Source: PALSA-612 sp964595575 (GTDB lineage: Bacteria; Actinomycetota; Thermoleophilia; Gaiellales; Gaiellaceae). Taken from it: a stretch of DNA of 64,000 nucleotides. The DNA lies in assembly GCA_964595575.1 (NCBI GenBank), contig CAZQRA010000002.1, forward strand, positions 59,914-123,913. Direction: 5' to 3'. Position 1 is the stretch's first letter, and every line of letters begins with the position of its first letter. Shown piece after piece: positions 52,134-61,065 of this stretch. The notes beneath the pieces were generated by a model. The model saw only the letters and a list, made by a program, of their open reading frames with translations. It did not search any database and was not told the DNA's origin. The position numbers and the translations under genes are program-made.

Positions 52134-53074
52134 CGCCTCCTGCCCTTGGGCACGAGGACGAGCACCGAGTCGAGGGAGCCGAAGTCGACGAACGGCTCGA
52201 CCTCGATCTGCTTGTAGACGTCGGTGTCGAGCTGGCCTACGCTGGTGACGACCCCGATGGGAATGCCGCGGGGGTAGAGGGAGGAAAGCCGGCCCGCCCG
52301 CCAGCCGGCCGTGATCACCACGTCGCCCGGCCGCACCACCTTGTCCTTGGTGACCCGGTCGAGGACGAGGGTGCTCCCGGAGGACTGGCCGTGGCGAAGG
52401 ATGCCGGAGGCGTTGGTGTTGAGGTCGAGGGCCGACACCGCGCTCGTCTCGTCGGTGAGGAGCGTCACCTGGCTGACGCCCTTCGCCGCCTTGGTGACCT
52501 GGCCGACCAGGCCCGAGGCCACCACCACCGGATCGTGGACGCGGACGCCCTGAGCGGTGCCGGCGGCGACGACAACCTGGCGCTCGAGGCGACCGGGCGT
52601 GCGGGCGACGATGCGGGCGGCGACGGCCCGATAGCCGGTAGGGAAGCTGGGGCCGTCTCGGTAGCGGAGCTGCCTGCGGAGCCAGATGTTGTCTCGGCGG
52701 ATGGTCTCGTTCTGGATCAGCTGCTGGCGCAGCCTCTCCAGTTGAGCCCGCAGCCGCGCGTTCTCGGACTTGGCATCCACGAGGTCGCCGACCCAGCCGG
52801 CGCCATCCTCGAACGGCTGAGCTACCCGCTCCGCCGCCGCCAGCAGGGGGCGAAGCGCGCTTGCCCCCAGCCCCTGGGCGCGGTGGAGGACGCCGGCGGA
52901 GGGCTCCCGGAAGTAGACGCTGAGGAGGACCAGGGAGACGAGGAGCAGGGCGGCGAGCAGCACCCGACGCCGGGCCGCGGTGGAGGGACGGAGGGGCAGG
53001 GAGGGCGTGGCGGCGCGCCGCCGCGCCGGGCCAAGCGCCTCGACCCGAGCTGATCGATTACGGGGCACGGGCAC
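52130..53074 (-). CDS. mreC: Rod-shape protein MreC
   Basis: 314 residues: basic cytoplasmic N-terminus, one membrane span (about 38-55), a coiled coil (about 100-135: DAKSENARLRAQLERLRQQL) and beta domains with VVVAAGTAQGVRVHDPVVVASGLVGQV and GDVVITAGWRAGRLSSLYPRGIPIGVV. Scaffold that links MreB with PBP2. GTG 53074 is used here; a second GTG at 53068 would fit a TAAACT -10 at 53083-53078 if an internal leaderless promoter is used. Confidence 0.94.
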   Translation of the reverse strand: MPVPRNRSARVEALGPARRRAATPSLPLRPSTAARRRVLLAALLLVSLVLLSVYFREPSAGVLHRAQGLGASALRPLLAAAERVAQPFEDGAGWVGDLVDAKSENARLRAQLERLRQQLIQNETIRRDNIWLRRQLRYRDGPSFPTGYRAVAARIVARTPGRLERQVVVAAGTAQGVRVHDPVVVASGLVGQVTKAAKGVSQVTLLTDETSAVSALDLNTNASGILRHGQSSGSTLVLDRVTKDKVVRPGDVVITAGWRAGRLSSLYPRGIPIGVVTSVGQLDTDVYKQIEVEPFVDFGSLDSVLVLVPKGRRR

Positions 53075-53113
53075 CTCAGTTTAGGGGAAGCCGGGAGCCA
53101 CCCCCGGCCCTGG

Positions 53114-54178
53114 TCAGAAGCGGTGGTTGGAGCGAAGCCGCGCTCGACCCCGGCTCGAGCGCTGGGAGCGGTGGATCACCTCGAACTCCTCCAGGCTCTT
53201 GCCCGAGCCCACCGCCACGCAGGTGAGGGGGGAGTCGGCCACGTGCACCGGCATCTGAGTCTCCTGGCGAAGCCGCTCGTCCAAGCCGGTGAGGAGGGCA
53301 CCCCCGCCCGCCAGCATGACGCCTCGATCCATGATGTCGGCGGCCAGCTCGGGGGGCGTCTTGTCCAGGGTCTGCTTGATGGCGTCGATGATCTGGCCGA
53401 CCGGCTCCTCCAGCGCATGACGGATCTCCTCGGAGGAGATGATCACCGTCTTGGGCAAGCCCGTGAGGAGGTCGCGGCCTCGCACCTCCGCCTGGAGCTC
53501 CTCGTTCATGGGGTAGGCAGAGCCGATCTCGAGCTTGATCTCCTCCGCCGTCTGCTGACCGATGAGGAGCTTGTACTCCTTCTTCACGTAGTTGATGATG
53601 GCCTCGTCCATCTCGTCGCCCCCCACGCGCAGGCTCTGGGAGACGACGATGCCGCCCAGCGAGATCACGGCCACCTCGCTGGTGCCGCCGCCGATGTCCA
53701 CGATCATGTTCCCGGCCGGCTCCGCCACGGGCAGCCCGGCCCCGATGGCCGCCGCCATCGGCTCCTCGATGAGGTACGCCTGGCGGGCTCCGGCCGAGAG
53801 GGTCGCCTCCTCCACCGCCCGCCGCTCTACCCCGGTGACGCCGGAGGGCACGCACACGACCACGCGGGGGTGGGCGAAGCGGTGCTGGTGCACCTTCTGG
53901 ATGAAGTGGCGAAGCATCTGCTCGGTGATGTCGAAGTCGGCGATGACCCCGTCTTTGAGCGGCCTGATCGCCTGGATCGTGCCCGGCGTTCGCCCCAGCA
54001 TCCGCTTGGCCTCCACCCCAACGGCATGCACCTCTCCCGTGCGGGTGTCGATGGCGACCACGGAGGGCTCGGACAGCACGATCCCCCGGCCGCGAACGTA
54101 CACGAGCGTGTTCGCGGTGCCGAGGTCGACGGCCATGTCGCGACTGCCGAAGCCGGTGAGCGTATCGAACAGACCCAT
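53114..54178 (-). CDS. mreB: Actin-like cell-shape protein MreB
   Basis: Membrane-bound actin homologue that guides lateral wall synthesis. Phosphate-1 MAVDLGTANTLVYVRGRGIVLSEPSVVA, phosphate-2 NMIVDIGGGTSEVAVISLGGIV, adenosine motif VMLAGGGALLTGLDERL. 354 residues; the N-terminal MGLFDTLTGFGSRD may act as the membrane helix. An Arg-rich tail after EEFEVIHRS is longer than usual. First gene of mreB-mreC-mreD-mrdA-rodA. Confidence 0.97.
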   Translation of the reverse strand: MGLFDTLTGFGSRDMAVDLGTANTLVYVRGRGIVLSEPSVVAIDTRTGEVHAVGVEAKRMLGRTPGTIQAIRPLKDGVIADFDITEQMLRHFIQKVHQHRFAHPRVVVCVPSGVTGVERRAVEEATLSAGARQAYLIEEPMAAAIGAGLPVAEPAGNMIVDIGGGTSEVAVISLGGIVVSQSLRVGGDEMDEAIINYVKKEYKLLIGQQTAEEIKLEIGSAYPMNEELQAEVRGRDLLTGLPKTVIISSEEIRHALEEPVGQIIDAIKQTLDKTPPELAADIMDRGVMLAGGGALLTGLDERLRQETQMPVHVADSPLTCVAVGSGKSLEEFEVIHRSQRSSRGRARLRSNHRF

Positions 54179-54191
54179 GGGCAGAAGTTCG

Positions 54192-54197
54192 AGTTTA
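54192..54197 (-). promoter_or_regulatory. Candidate -10 element of the mre operon
   Basis: TAAACT (54197-54192) lies 13 bases before the mreB ATG, placing a start site about 7 bases upstream of it. The same hexamer recurs before mreC at 53083-53078. No clear -35 is visible for either. Confidence 0.4.
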
Positions 54198-54292
54198 GCC
54201 GTGGGAGGGGCACAAGCGGCAGGCCCTCCGCCCCGGGAGGGGATCGGCGCCCGTCCTCGGCCCCCTTTCCCTCGCCGCCCGACGATCGACCG

Positions 54293-56341
54293 CTAGTGGA
54301 TGGCGGCGATCACCGGAATCATGAGGATGGCCACGATGTTGGTGATCTTGATCATGGGGTTGATGGCGGGCCCGGCGGTGTCCTTGTAGGGATCGCCGAC
54401 CGTATCTCCGGTCACGGCGGCCGCGTGCGCCTCCGATCCCTTGCCGCCGAAGGCTCCGTCCTCGATGAGCTTCTTGGCGTTGTCCCAGGCGCCCCCGCCC
54501 GCGGTCATGGCGATGGCCAGGAAGAGACCGGTGACGATGGTGCCGATGAGGAGACCGCCCAGCATCTCCGGCCGGATGATTCCTACCACGATGGGGAAGA
54601 GGACGGGAATGAGGGCAGGCGCCATCATCTCCTTGAGCGCCCTGCCGGTGACGATGCTCACGGCCCGGGAGTAGTCGGGGCGGGCAGTCCCCTCCATGAT
54701 GCCGGCAATCTCCCGGAACTGGCGCCGCACCTCTTGAACGACCTCGCCCCCGGCTCGGCCCACCGCCTGCAGGGCCAGGGAGGCGAACAGGAAGGGCATG
54801 AGGCCGCCCACGAACAGCCCCGCGATCACCCAGGGGTCGTCGAGGGAGAAGCCCACCGTCACGCCCTTCTCCCCCAGCCGGCGCACGTACTCGTCGAAGA
54901 GGATGAGGGCGGCGAGACCGGCCGAGCCGATGGCGTACCCCTTGGTCACCGCCTTGGTGGTGTTGCCCACCGCGTCCAAGGGGTCGGTGATGGCCCGCAC
55001 CGAGTCGGGGAGGTCGGCCATCTCGGCGATGCCGCCGGCGTTGTCGGTGACGGGGCCGTAGGCGTCCAGGGCCACGATCAGCCCGGTCATCGAAAGCTGG
55101 GCCATGACCGCCACCCCGATCCCGAACAGCTCCTGGCCGGCCGCGTAGTAGGAGCCGACGATGCCGGCGGCGATCACGATCACCGGCGCCGCCGTGGCCT
55201 GCATGCCCACCGCCAGGCCGGAGATGATGTTGGTGGCATGCCCGGTCTGGGAAGAGCGGGCGATCACCTGCACCGGATGCCAGCGGGTGCCCGTGTAGTA
55301 CTCGGTCAAGGCGACTAGGGCGAAGGTCACGGCCAAGCCGATGAGGGCAGGCCCGTACAGCTCGCCGAAGCCGAAGGTGCCGCCGTCGAAGTGGAGCGTG
55401 ACGGGTACGAAGCCGGCGGCAGAGAGCACGGTCGCCACCACCACGGCCTTGTAGAGGGCGTTCATGATGGAGCCGCCCCGGCCGATGCGGGCAAAGAAGG
55501 TGCCGATGACGGAGGCGAGGATGGAGATGCCGCCGATGGCGAGCGGGTACAGCCACAGCTCCTCGGCCGGGAACTGGGTGGCGATGAGCATGACGGCCAC
55601 CGCCGTGACGGCGTAGGTCTCGAAGAGGTCGGCGGCCATGCCGGCGCAGTCGCCCACGTTGTCGCCCACGTTGTCGGCGATCACGGCGGGGTTCCGGGGA
55701 TCGTCCTCGGGGATGCCGGCCTCGATCTTGCCCACGAGATCTGCCCCCACGTCGGCGGCCTTGGTGTAGATGCCGCCGCCCAGGCGGGCGAAGACGGAGA
55801 TGAGCGAGCCCCCGAAGGCCAGCCCGACGAGGTCGTCGATGGTGGCGTCGGGATCGATACCGAACCAGTCGGTGAGGGCCCAGTAGTAGCCGGCGACGCC
55901 CAGGAGCCCGAGGCCCACGACGAGCAGCCCGGTCACCGATCCCGCCCGGAAGGCGACGCTCAGGGCAGGCTTGAGGCCCTGCTTGGCCGCCTCGGCGGTG
56001 CGCACGTTGGCGCGCACCGCCACGCTCATGCCGATGAAGCCGGCGGCGGCAGAGAAGGCCGCCCCGATGAGGAAGCCGACGGCGGTGCCCCACCCCAGCT
56101 TGTCGTAGGCCCCGATGGCAAGGAAGGGGACGACCGCCACCAGGGCGATGGTGGTGTACTGGCGGCGCAGGTAGGCAGCGGCGCCCTCCTGAACTGCCCG
56201 GGCGATCCGCTGCATGCGCTCGCTGCCGGCCGGACGGGAGAGGAGCCACCACACGAGGTAGAGGCCGTAGCCGACCGCCACCCCGGCGGCGACGAGCGCG
56301 AACAGCACCGCATGGTCGTTGAAGAAGCTCGCTAGTACCAC
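54293..56341 (-). CDS. hppA: Membrane H+-translocating pyrophosphatase, K+-independent type
   Basis: Pumps protons using pyrophosphate; about 682 residues and 15-16 membrane segments. Substrate/metal motifs: GGIYTKAADVGADLVGK, DDPRNPAVIADNVGDNVGDCAG, and near the end DNAKKLIEDG with GDTVGDPYKDTAGPAINP. The sequence GNTTKAVTKG has Lys and Thr at the positions that mark K+-independent enzymes. GTG 56341 has AGGAG four bases before it; GTG 56353 adds four residues. A GC hairpin (56361-56379) sits in the leader. Confidence 0.95.
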   Translation of the reverse strand: MVLASFFNDHAVLFALVAAGVAVGYGLYLVWWLLSRPAGSERMQRIARAVQEGAAAYLRRQYTTIALVAVVPFLAIGAYDKLGWGTAVGFLIGAAFSAAAGFIGMSVAVRANVRTAEAAKQGLKPALSVAFRAGSVTGLLVVGLGLLGVAGYYWALTDWFGIDPDATIDDLVGLAFGGSLISVFARLGGGIYTKAADVGADLVGKIEAGIPEDDPRNPAVIADNVGDNVGDCAGMAADLFETYAVTAVAVMLIATQFPAEELWLYPLAIGGISILASVIGTFFARIGRGGSIMNALYKAVVVATVLSAAGFVPVTLHFDGGTFGFGELYGPALIGLAVTFALVALTEYYTGTRWHPVQVIARSSQTGHATNIISGLAVGMQATAAPVIVIAAGIVGSYYAAGQELFGIGVAVMAQLSMTGLIVALDAYGPVTDNAGGIAEMADLPDSVRAITDPLDAVGNTTKAVTKGYAIGSAGLAALILFDEYVRRLGEKGVTVGFSLDDPWVIAGLFVGGLMPFLFASLALQAVGRAGGEVVQEVRRQFREIAGIMEGTARPDYSRAVSIVTGRALKEMMAPALIPVLFPIVVGIIRPEMLGGLLIGTIVTGLFLAIAMTAGGGAWDNAKKLIEDGAFGGKGSEAHAAAVTGDTVGDPYKDTAGPAINPMIKITNIVAILMIPVIAAIH

Positions 56342-56379
56342 TGCACTCCTCACAAAGTCAGCGCCGGTGGGGCCGGCGC

Positions 56380-56828
56380 GCCGAGATCTTCTATCACGAA
56401 CGCGGGGAGCCTAACGGAACCAGCCACCGCGCGTCGGCCCCTGCAGGCTCGTCCTGGCCGCGCTCACAGGGTACGAACGCGCCATGCGCCAGGGCTAGGG
56501 AGATCGGGAGAAGCCGATCGCTTCTCTCGCGCCGCCCGCGGCGCTCAGGATCCCGGTCGGGCTTTCCCTTCCGGCGGCATCGGGGCAGTACAAGGCTCAG
56601 GTCTCGCCGATCCACGCCAGGCCAAGCCCATGTGTGCACGTGGAGCCTAAGCCCGCCGGCAGACGACCCCGGCCGCAGGGTGGTCTCGCAGCCGGACCTC
56701 CACCCCAGCCTGCCGTCTGGCACCACAGCTGGGACGCTCGCAAACCTGCGACGATGAATCCGCGATCGCGTCGCACAAACTGCAACGGCTTGGCTCAATC
56801 CCAACAAAGGACACGCCCAGACCGGACA
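56380..56828. other. Intergenic stretch without a recognizable gene
   Basis: About 450 bases upstream of hppA. Readings in all frames are short or of shuffled composition and none has a recognizable motif. A weak A/T-rich GATAGAAGAT on the minus strand near 56389-56396 could belong to the hppA promoter. It ends in repeats that flank the vapC remnant, so it may be a decayed mobile or toxin-antitoxin region. Confidence 0.5.
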
Positions 56829-56879
56829 CGCCCGAGGGACAGTCCCCGGACACGGAGACCGTCCCCGGACACGGAGACC
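56829..56879. repeat. REP-like repeats with an exact 19-base tandem copy
   Basis: Bases 56842-56860 and 56861-56879 are identical 19-mers placed head to tail. Immediately upstream, CCCGAGGGACAGTCCC at about 56830-56846 shares its core with the palindrome at 11008-11038. GGACACGCCC also occurs twice just before. The family looks dispersed in the genome. Confidence 0.65.
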
Positions 56880-57052
56880 GACTGCTCGTCGCCGCGGCCG
56901 CGCTCGACCCGCCCGCCCTCCGCGCGCTCGACGCCCTCCATCTGGCGACCGCGCTGAGCCTGGGACCAAGCCTCTCAGCCTTCGTGAGCTACGACAGCCG
57001 ACAGCTGGAGGCGGCCGGAGCGCTGGGGCTCCCGGTGGTCTCGCCGAGGTGA
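56873..57052 (+). pseudogene. C-terminal remnant of a PIN-domain (VapC) toxin
   Basis: Plus-strand frame ending at TGA 57050-57052 reads LDPPALRALDALHLATALSL, then AFVSYDSRQLEAAGALGLPVVSPR. This is the C-terminal third of VapC-type ribonucleases, with the conserved RALDALHLATA helix and YDxR (here SYDSR) acidic residue. There is no N-terminal part: the sequence before it is the tandem repeat, so the gene is truncated at the repeat boundary. No antitoxin was found. Confidence 0.75.
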
Positions 57053-57126
57053 GGCCCTGAGCGACGAGGCGACCGGACGGCGCGTAGATACGGGCCACGG
57101 CGAGGGGTCGGCGGGTCGGTCACCGC

Positions 57127-59563
57127 TCAGCCCAGGCGCATGTTCCACTTGTACGTGGTTCTCCCGGTCTCCTGCCGCACCGTGGTGGTCCCGGGTCGTC
57201 CCCTTCCACGCCTGCTCGCCCGTGGCGAGTACCGCGAGCTGAGAGTAGGGCGACTGGGGAATCACCGCTGTGTGATCCGGGCAGACGACGGTGGCATCGA
57301 CTGTGGCGGCACTGGTGATGGAGATGGCGTACCTCCACGGCCGCTTGCCCCGTAGCACGAGCTCTGCCCCGCCCAAGAGCGGGCGGGTTATCGTCACGGG
57401 GCCGAACTCGACGCGGCAGGGGCTTCCGCCCCGCCCCTGCACCGTCACCGTCCCGCGTACGAGCTTGAACTCGATGATCGTCGCGCCAGAAGGACCGGGA
57501 TATGTCTTCTCGCTGACGAAGGTCGCCTCGCCGCGCCAGCTCACCGTCCACTCGTACGGGTTCTCCGGAATGTAGGCCCCGCCGAAGGTACCGCTGATCT
57601 GGCACACCGCCGGCGCCGCCGCCTCCTGCGCCAGCCGGCGGAAGCTCCCTCCGCCCGGGCAGGCGGCCACGTGGTAGGTGATCTCCATCACCTCGCAGGC
57701 GCGGGGCCCGACCAGGGCTTGTATCCAGCCGGCGGCGAGCTCGACGATCGACTTGGCCAGGCCGAGGCCGCCCTTGGCGGCGCCGGTGAAGGTGCTCGTG
57801 CTGGGGGGCTGGCTGAAGTCGACCTGGGCGCAGGCGACGGCCTGGGCGCGCTCGAGCCTTCCCGGATGGTCGCTCTCGCGCTCGGGTTGCACGTCGACGA
57901 CGAGGAAGGCGTGCCCGGAGTGGACGTTACGGCGCTTCAGCTTGTGCTTGCGCTGGCCGGGGAAGTCGAACTTGCTCTCGCGCACGTTGAGGCGGGCGTG
58001 GTTGGGGCTCGCCTGGAAGTCCCACTTCACGTGCCACTTCTCGACCTCGTCGGCGATGTCGCCGAGGTCGGTGAGCATGGGCACCCCGCTTGCTCCCAGG
58101 CAGTCCTTGAGGGCGCGGAGAATCTGCGCGACATCCCCGGCGAAAGCTCCAATCTCGCGCGTGTAGCGCTCCCAGTCCGCCGCCGTCAGCCCCGCGACCG
58201 CCTCGAAGCGCTGCTGCCGCGCGCTCCTCACGTTCGGCTGCTCCGTCGGCTTGTGCACCGAGTCGGCGTCCGGGTAGACCTCGATCGCCACCGAGCCGTA
58301 GAGGGCGACGAGCTTCTGGATCAGGAGCGCGATCTCCGCCGCCTGCATCGCCTTGCCGAAGTCCTTCTCGTCGATCGCGCTTCCCGTCGCCTTCTCGAGC
58401 AGCGTGCGGAGCTGGTCCTGCACGACGTCTTGGAGCTCCGACTGCGCGATCTCGCCCAGGTAGGGCACCTCCTTCTCGACCAGCTCCTTCACCTCCGAGC
58501 AGGGACCCGCGGCGAGAGCGGAGGCGGCCTGGGGCTTGCGGCCGCGCGGGGCGGGCCCGCGCAGGAACGCAGCCGCGAGCAGCTCGCCCTCGAGCAGCGT
58601 GAGGCGGAGCTCGCCCGGACGGTACTCGCCGCGGGCCAGGTCGACCGCCGGCCGCTGGAGCCTCGCCATCTCGGCCAGGAAGAGCGGCGTGAAGCTGCGC
58701 GGGTCGCGCGGACGCCGGCGCGCCTGGGCGATCCACTCGCGCACGAACGCTGCCAGCTGGGCGCCGGGATCGCCGCGACCGAACGGGAAGCGAAAGCCGC
58801 GCAGCATCCGCCCCAGCTCCGCCAGCGTCAGCCGCTCGACGCTCTCCCGCTCCCTCGCCTCCACGGCCAGGTGCAGGGCCTCCAGCGGCGTCGCCGAGAC
58901 GGCGCCGGAGGGGCCGCGGCCGCGCGCGTACACGCGACCCCCCAAACGCACGGTCACCCCGCCCCAGGCCAGGGCCTGGCGGGTCGCCGCCTCGGCTCCG
59001 GCCAGGGTGCGCGCCTTAACAATGGCCCTGGCCAGCCGCGCCGCCTGGGTCCCCCGGGGAAGCCTGGCCGGCCCCGTCCCCGCCTGCGGGGGCTCAGCCC
59101 GGGGCGGAGCCTTCCCCGCGGGCGGCTCCGCCGGCGGGCGGGCGCCCCCGCCCTGGAGACAGGCCTGCAGCCGGCCGGCCAGGGCCTGAAGCTCCTTCGT
59201 CTTTCCGGCCAGCGCCTGCGCCTCCGCCGGGTCGAGCTTGCCGTCGGCGAGAGCCCGCCGCTGCAGCGCCTCAAGCTCCTTTTGCATCCTCTCCAGGGCG
59301 CGCTGCAGCTCCTCGCAGGAGGCCGCCGGCCGCCCCGTCGTCGCGCTCGCCTGGGCCGCGGCAAGCGGGATGGCGGCGAGCAGGGCCGCCGCCATCAAGA
59401 GCCCGAGCAGACCGCGCCGTGCTCGCCCTCGTCCCGCGGCTCCTCCTAGGCCAGCATGTCCGAGGTCGCCAGGCCTCGCGGAGCTGCGCTGGCGAGACGG
59501 GAGCGCGGGTCGGGCCCTGCACCGGGCGAGGGCGAGCAGGTGGTCGAAGAGGATCCTCCCCAT
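57127..59563 (-). CDS. Large secreted protein of unknown function with probable 3' frameshift
   Basis: About 810 residues. N-terminal signal (RARRGLLGLLMAAALLAAIP) after an extended start; a Cys-bounded coiled coil (SCEELQRALERMQKELEALQ); a Pro-rich linker; an alpha-helical middle region; and a beta-rich end with ICQISGTFGG-like and TYHVAACPGGGSF elements. In frame the ORF runs on to 56975, antisense to the vapC remnant. Near 57190-57200 a one-base shift would instead give GTTTVRQETGRTTYKWNMRLG and stop at 57127, a far more protein-like end; the shift lies in a G/C run. Last gene of the secreted-protein operon. Not recognized; the start codon is uncertain. Confidence 0.65.
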
Positions 59564-59566
59564 GGC

Positions 59567-60532
59567 TCAGGCCGGGACGCAGGTTCCGTTTTGACAGCGC
59601 TCGCCGGGAGCGCAGGCGCGGCCGCAGCCGCCGCAGTTGCGGGCGTCGAAGCGGGTGTTGGCGCAGCGGCCGTCGCAGCAGGTGGTCGCGAACTCGGGCA
59701 CGCTGGGGGAGCCCGACGAGCAGCAGGTGAGGTTCCGCCCCGAGCCGCAGAGCTTGTCCTTGCGGCAGCAAAGACCGCCGCCGCCCCCCGGAGGAAGGAT
59801 CAGGTCGCCGCCGAGCGAGACGTGGCCGGGGGGGCAGCAGACCTTCCGAGCCAGGGGAACGACCCGTTCCTGGGGACAGCAGACGCGCCGGGCGTTCTTG
59901 GGGACGCCGGCCGTGCGTCCAGCTGGAGTCAGGCCGAGCAGGGGAGCGCAACTCGTCCCCTGGGGACAGCATGTCCACCGCTCGCCGCTGCCCTGCGGAG
60001 CCGTGTTACAGCACTCCCTGCCCCTCGGGCAGCAGAGTGCGCTTCCAGGGTGGCAGCAGAAGCTCCCCCCGGGGCAGCACCGCTTCCCGCAGGCCTCCTG
60101 CCCGGCTGGACATTCGGTACAGCGCCCGCCTCTACACCGCTCGCCCCTCGCGCAGCAGCGCGGGCCGCAGCGGACCCGACCGGGCGGGCAGGGCTTGGCG
60201 CAGGTGCCACCCCGCTCGGGCGAGCAGGTGTTGTAGGGCGGTACGCAGCAGTAGCGCCCCTGCGTCCAGGCGCGCTCGCCCTGGCGGTCCGTGCCCTGGC
60301 AGCAGGCGGAGCCGAGCGGGCAGCAGAAGGGGAAGGGCTTGGGAGCGCCGGGCGGCCGGATCCAGCCGCATTGCACGGTATCGCGCGGGCAGCCGCCGGC
60401 CGCGGCGGGAGGTGCCCGCCAGCCCGAGAAGACGGCAGCGCCCACCGCCAGCGCCATGAGCTTGAGCGCCTGCCGCCGCGGCATCGGCTCGGCGAGGGCA
60501 CGGGCGAGGTCGTCGAAGAAGCGCTCGCTCAT
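59567..60532 (-). CDS. Tat-exported cysteine-rich protein
   Basis: 321 residues with about 46 cysteines, 14 pairs of them adjacent (CC). N-terminal twin-arginine signal: MSERFFDDLARALAEPMPRRQALKL, then a hydrophobic core. The body is built of short CCP/CCxG units (FCCPLGSACC, KRCCPGGSFCCHPGSALCC) and ends NCGGCGRACAPGERCQNGTC, a motif typical of disulfide-rich surface proteins. Stop and start overlap the thioredoxin fragment upstream. Tat export implies folding before or during export; disulfides would need the neighbouring MauE/TlpA proteins (inference). Confidence 0.85.
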   Translation of the reverse strand: MSERFFDDLARALAEPMPRRQALKLMALAVGAAVFSGWRAPPAAAGGCPRDTVQCGWIRPPGAPKPFPFCCPLGSACCQGTDRQGERAWTQGRYCCVPPYNTCSPERGGTCAKPCPPGRVRCGPRCCARGERCRGGRCTECPAGQEACGKRCCPGGSFCCHPGSALCCPRGRECCNTAPQGSGERWTCCPQGTSCAPLLGLTPAGRTAGVPKNARRVCCPQERVVPLARKVCCPPGHVSLGGDLILPPGGGGGLCCRKDKLCGSGRNLTCCSSGSPSVPEFATTCCDGRCANTRFDARNCGGCGRACAPGERCQNGTCVPA

Positions 60533-61065
60533 GCCCTCGCGGAGGCGGGTCCTCCGACCAGCGCGAGCACCGTCTCCGTGCCCACGGCGAGCGGAGACGC
60601 GATCCTCCCCTGCCGATCGACGAGCACCGCCGTCGGCGTCCCGGTCGCGCCGAAGGAGCGGGCGACCTCGAACGTCTCGTCCAGCGCCACCCGCGAGCGG
60701 AACCCGTCAGCGCTCGTCTCTACGGCCGACCCGGACGAGACCACGACGAGCGTCGGCGCCCCGGCCGGCCGCTCGACCTCCCACGCCAGGATGTCGTCGC
60801 GGATCGCCTGGCAGAAGCCGCACCCCGGGCTCCAGAAGAGGACGAGGACGTCCTCCCCGCGAAGGTCGGCCAGCCGGAGGCGCCCCCCCGACGGCGTCGG
60901 CAGCTCGAACGTGGGAGCAGGCGATCCGACCGGGAGCCCCTCGTCGTGCCCGTTCGTGCCGAACTCTCCCGCGATCCAGCCGCGCTCGGCGTCGGCGAAG
61001 TCCACGGCGTTCAAGATGCGCTCGGGCGTCTCGGCGTCGGCGAAGGCCTCGGGGGGGATGGGCAC
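60529..61065 (-). CDS. TlpA-like thioredoxin domain preceded by a Ycf48-like fragment
   Basis: Extracytoplasmic thioredoxin domain: GLPVGSPAPTFELPTPSGG, active site WSPGCGFCQAI (CxxC), then TGTPTAVLVDRQGRI. The preceding 45 residues (ERWERVPIPPEAF, ILNAVDFADAERGWIAGEFGT) look like one blade of a Ycf48/photosystem-stability beta propeller, not like a thioredoxin leader. No signal or membrane segment is present in this frame. It overlaps the end of the MauE-TlpA gene in another frame. It may be translated from GTG 61065, or be the rear part of a gene fused by recombination, frameshift or misassembly. Confidence 0.7.
   Translation of the reverse strand: MPIPPEAFADAETPERILNAVDFADAERGWIAGEFGTNGHDEGLPVGSPAPTFELPTPSGGRLRLADLRGEDVLVLFWSPGCGFCQAIRDDILAWEVERPAGAPTLVVVSSGSAVETSADGFRSRVALDETFEVARSFGATGTPTAVLVDRQGRIASPLAVGTETVLALVGGPASARA

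Noticed and set aside
56634..56957. Plus-strand 107-codon frame
   Set aside because: Arg/Pro/Ser-rich shadow running through the repeats; the vapC-like residues are in a different frame.
56394..57098. Minus-strand 234-codon frame upstream of hppA
   Set aside because: Composition is scrambled, it covers repeats and the antisense of the vapC remnant, and it has no ribosome site or motif.
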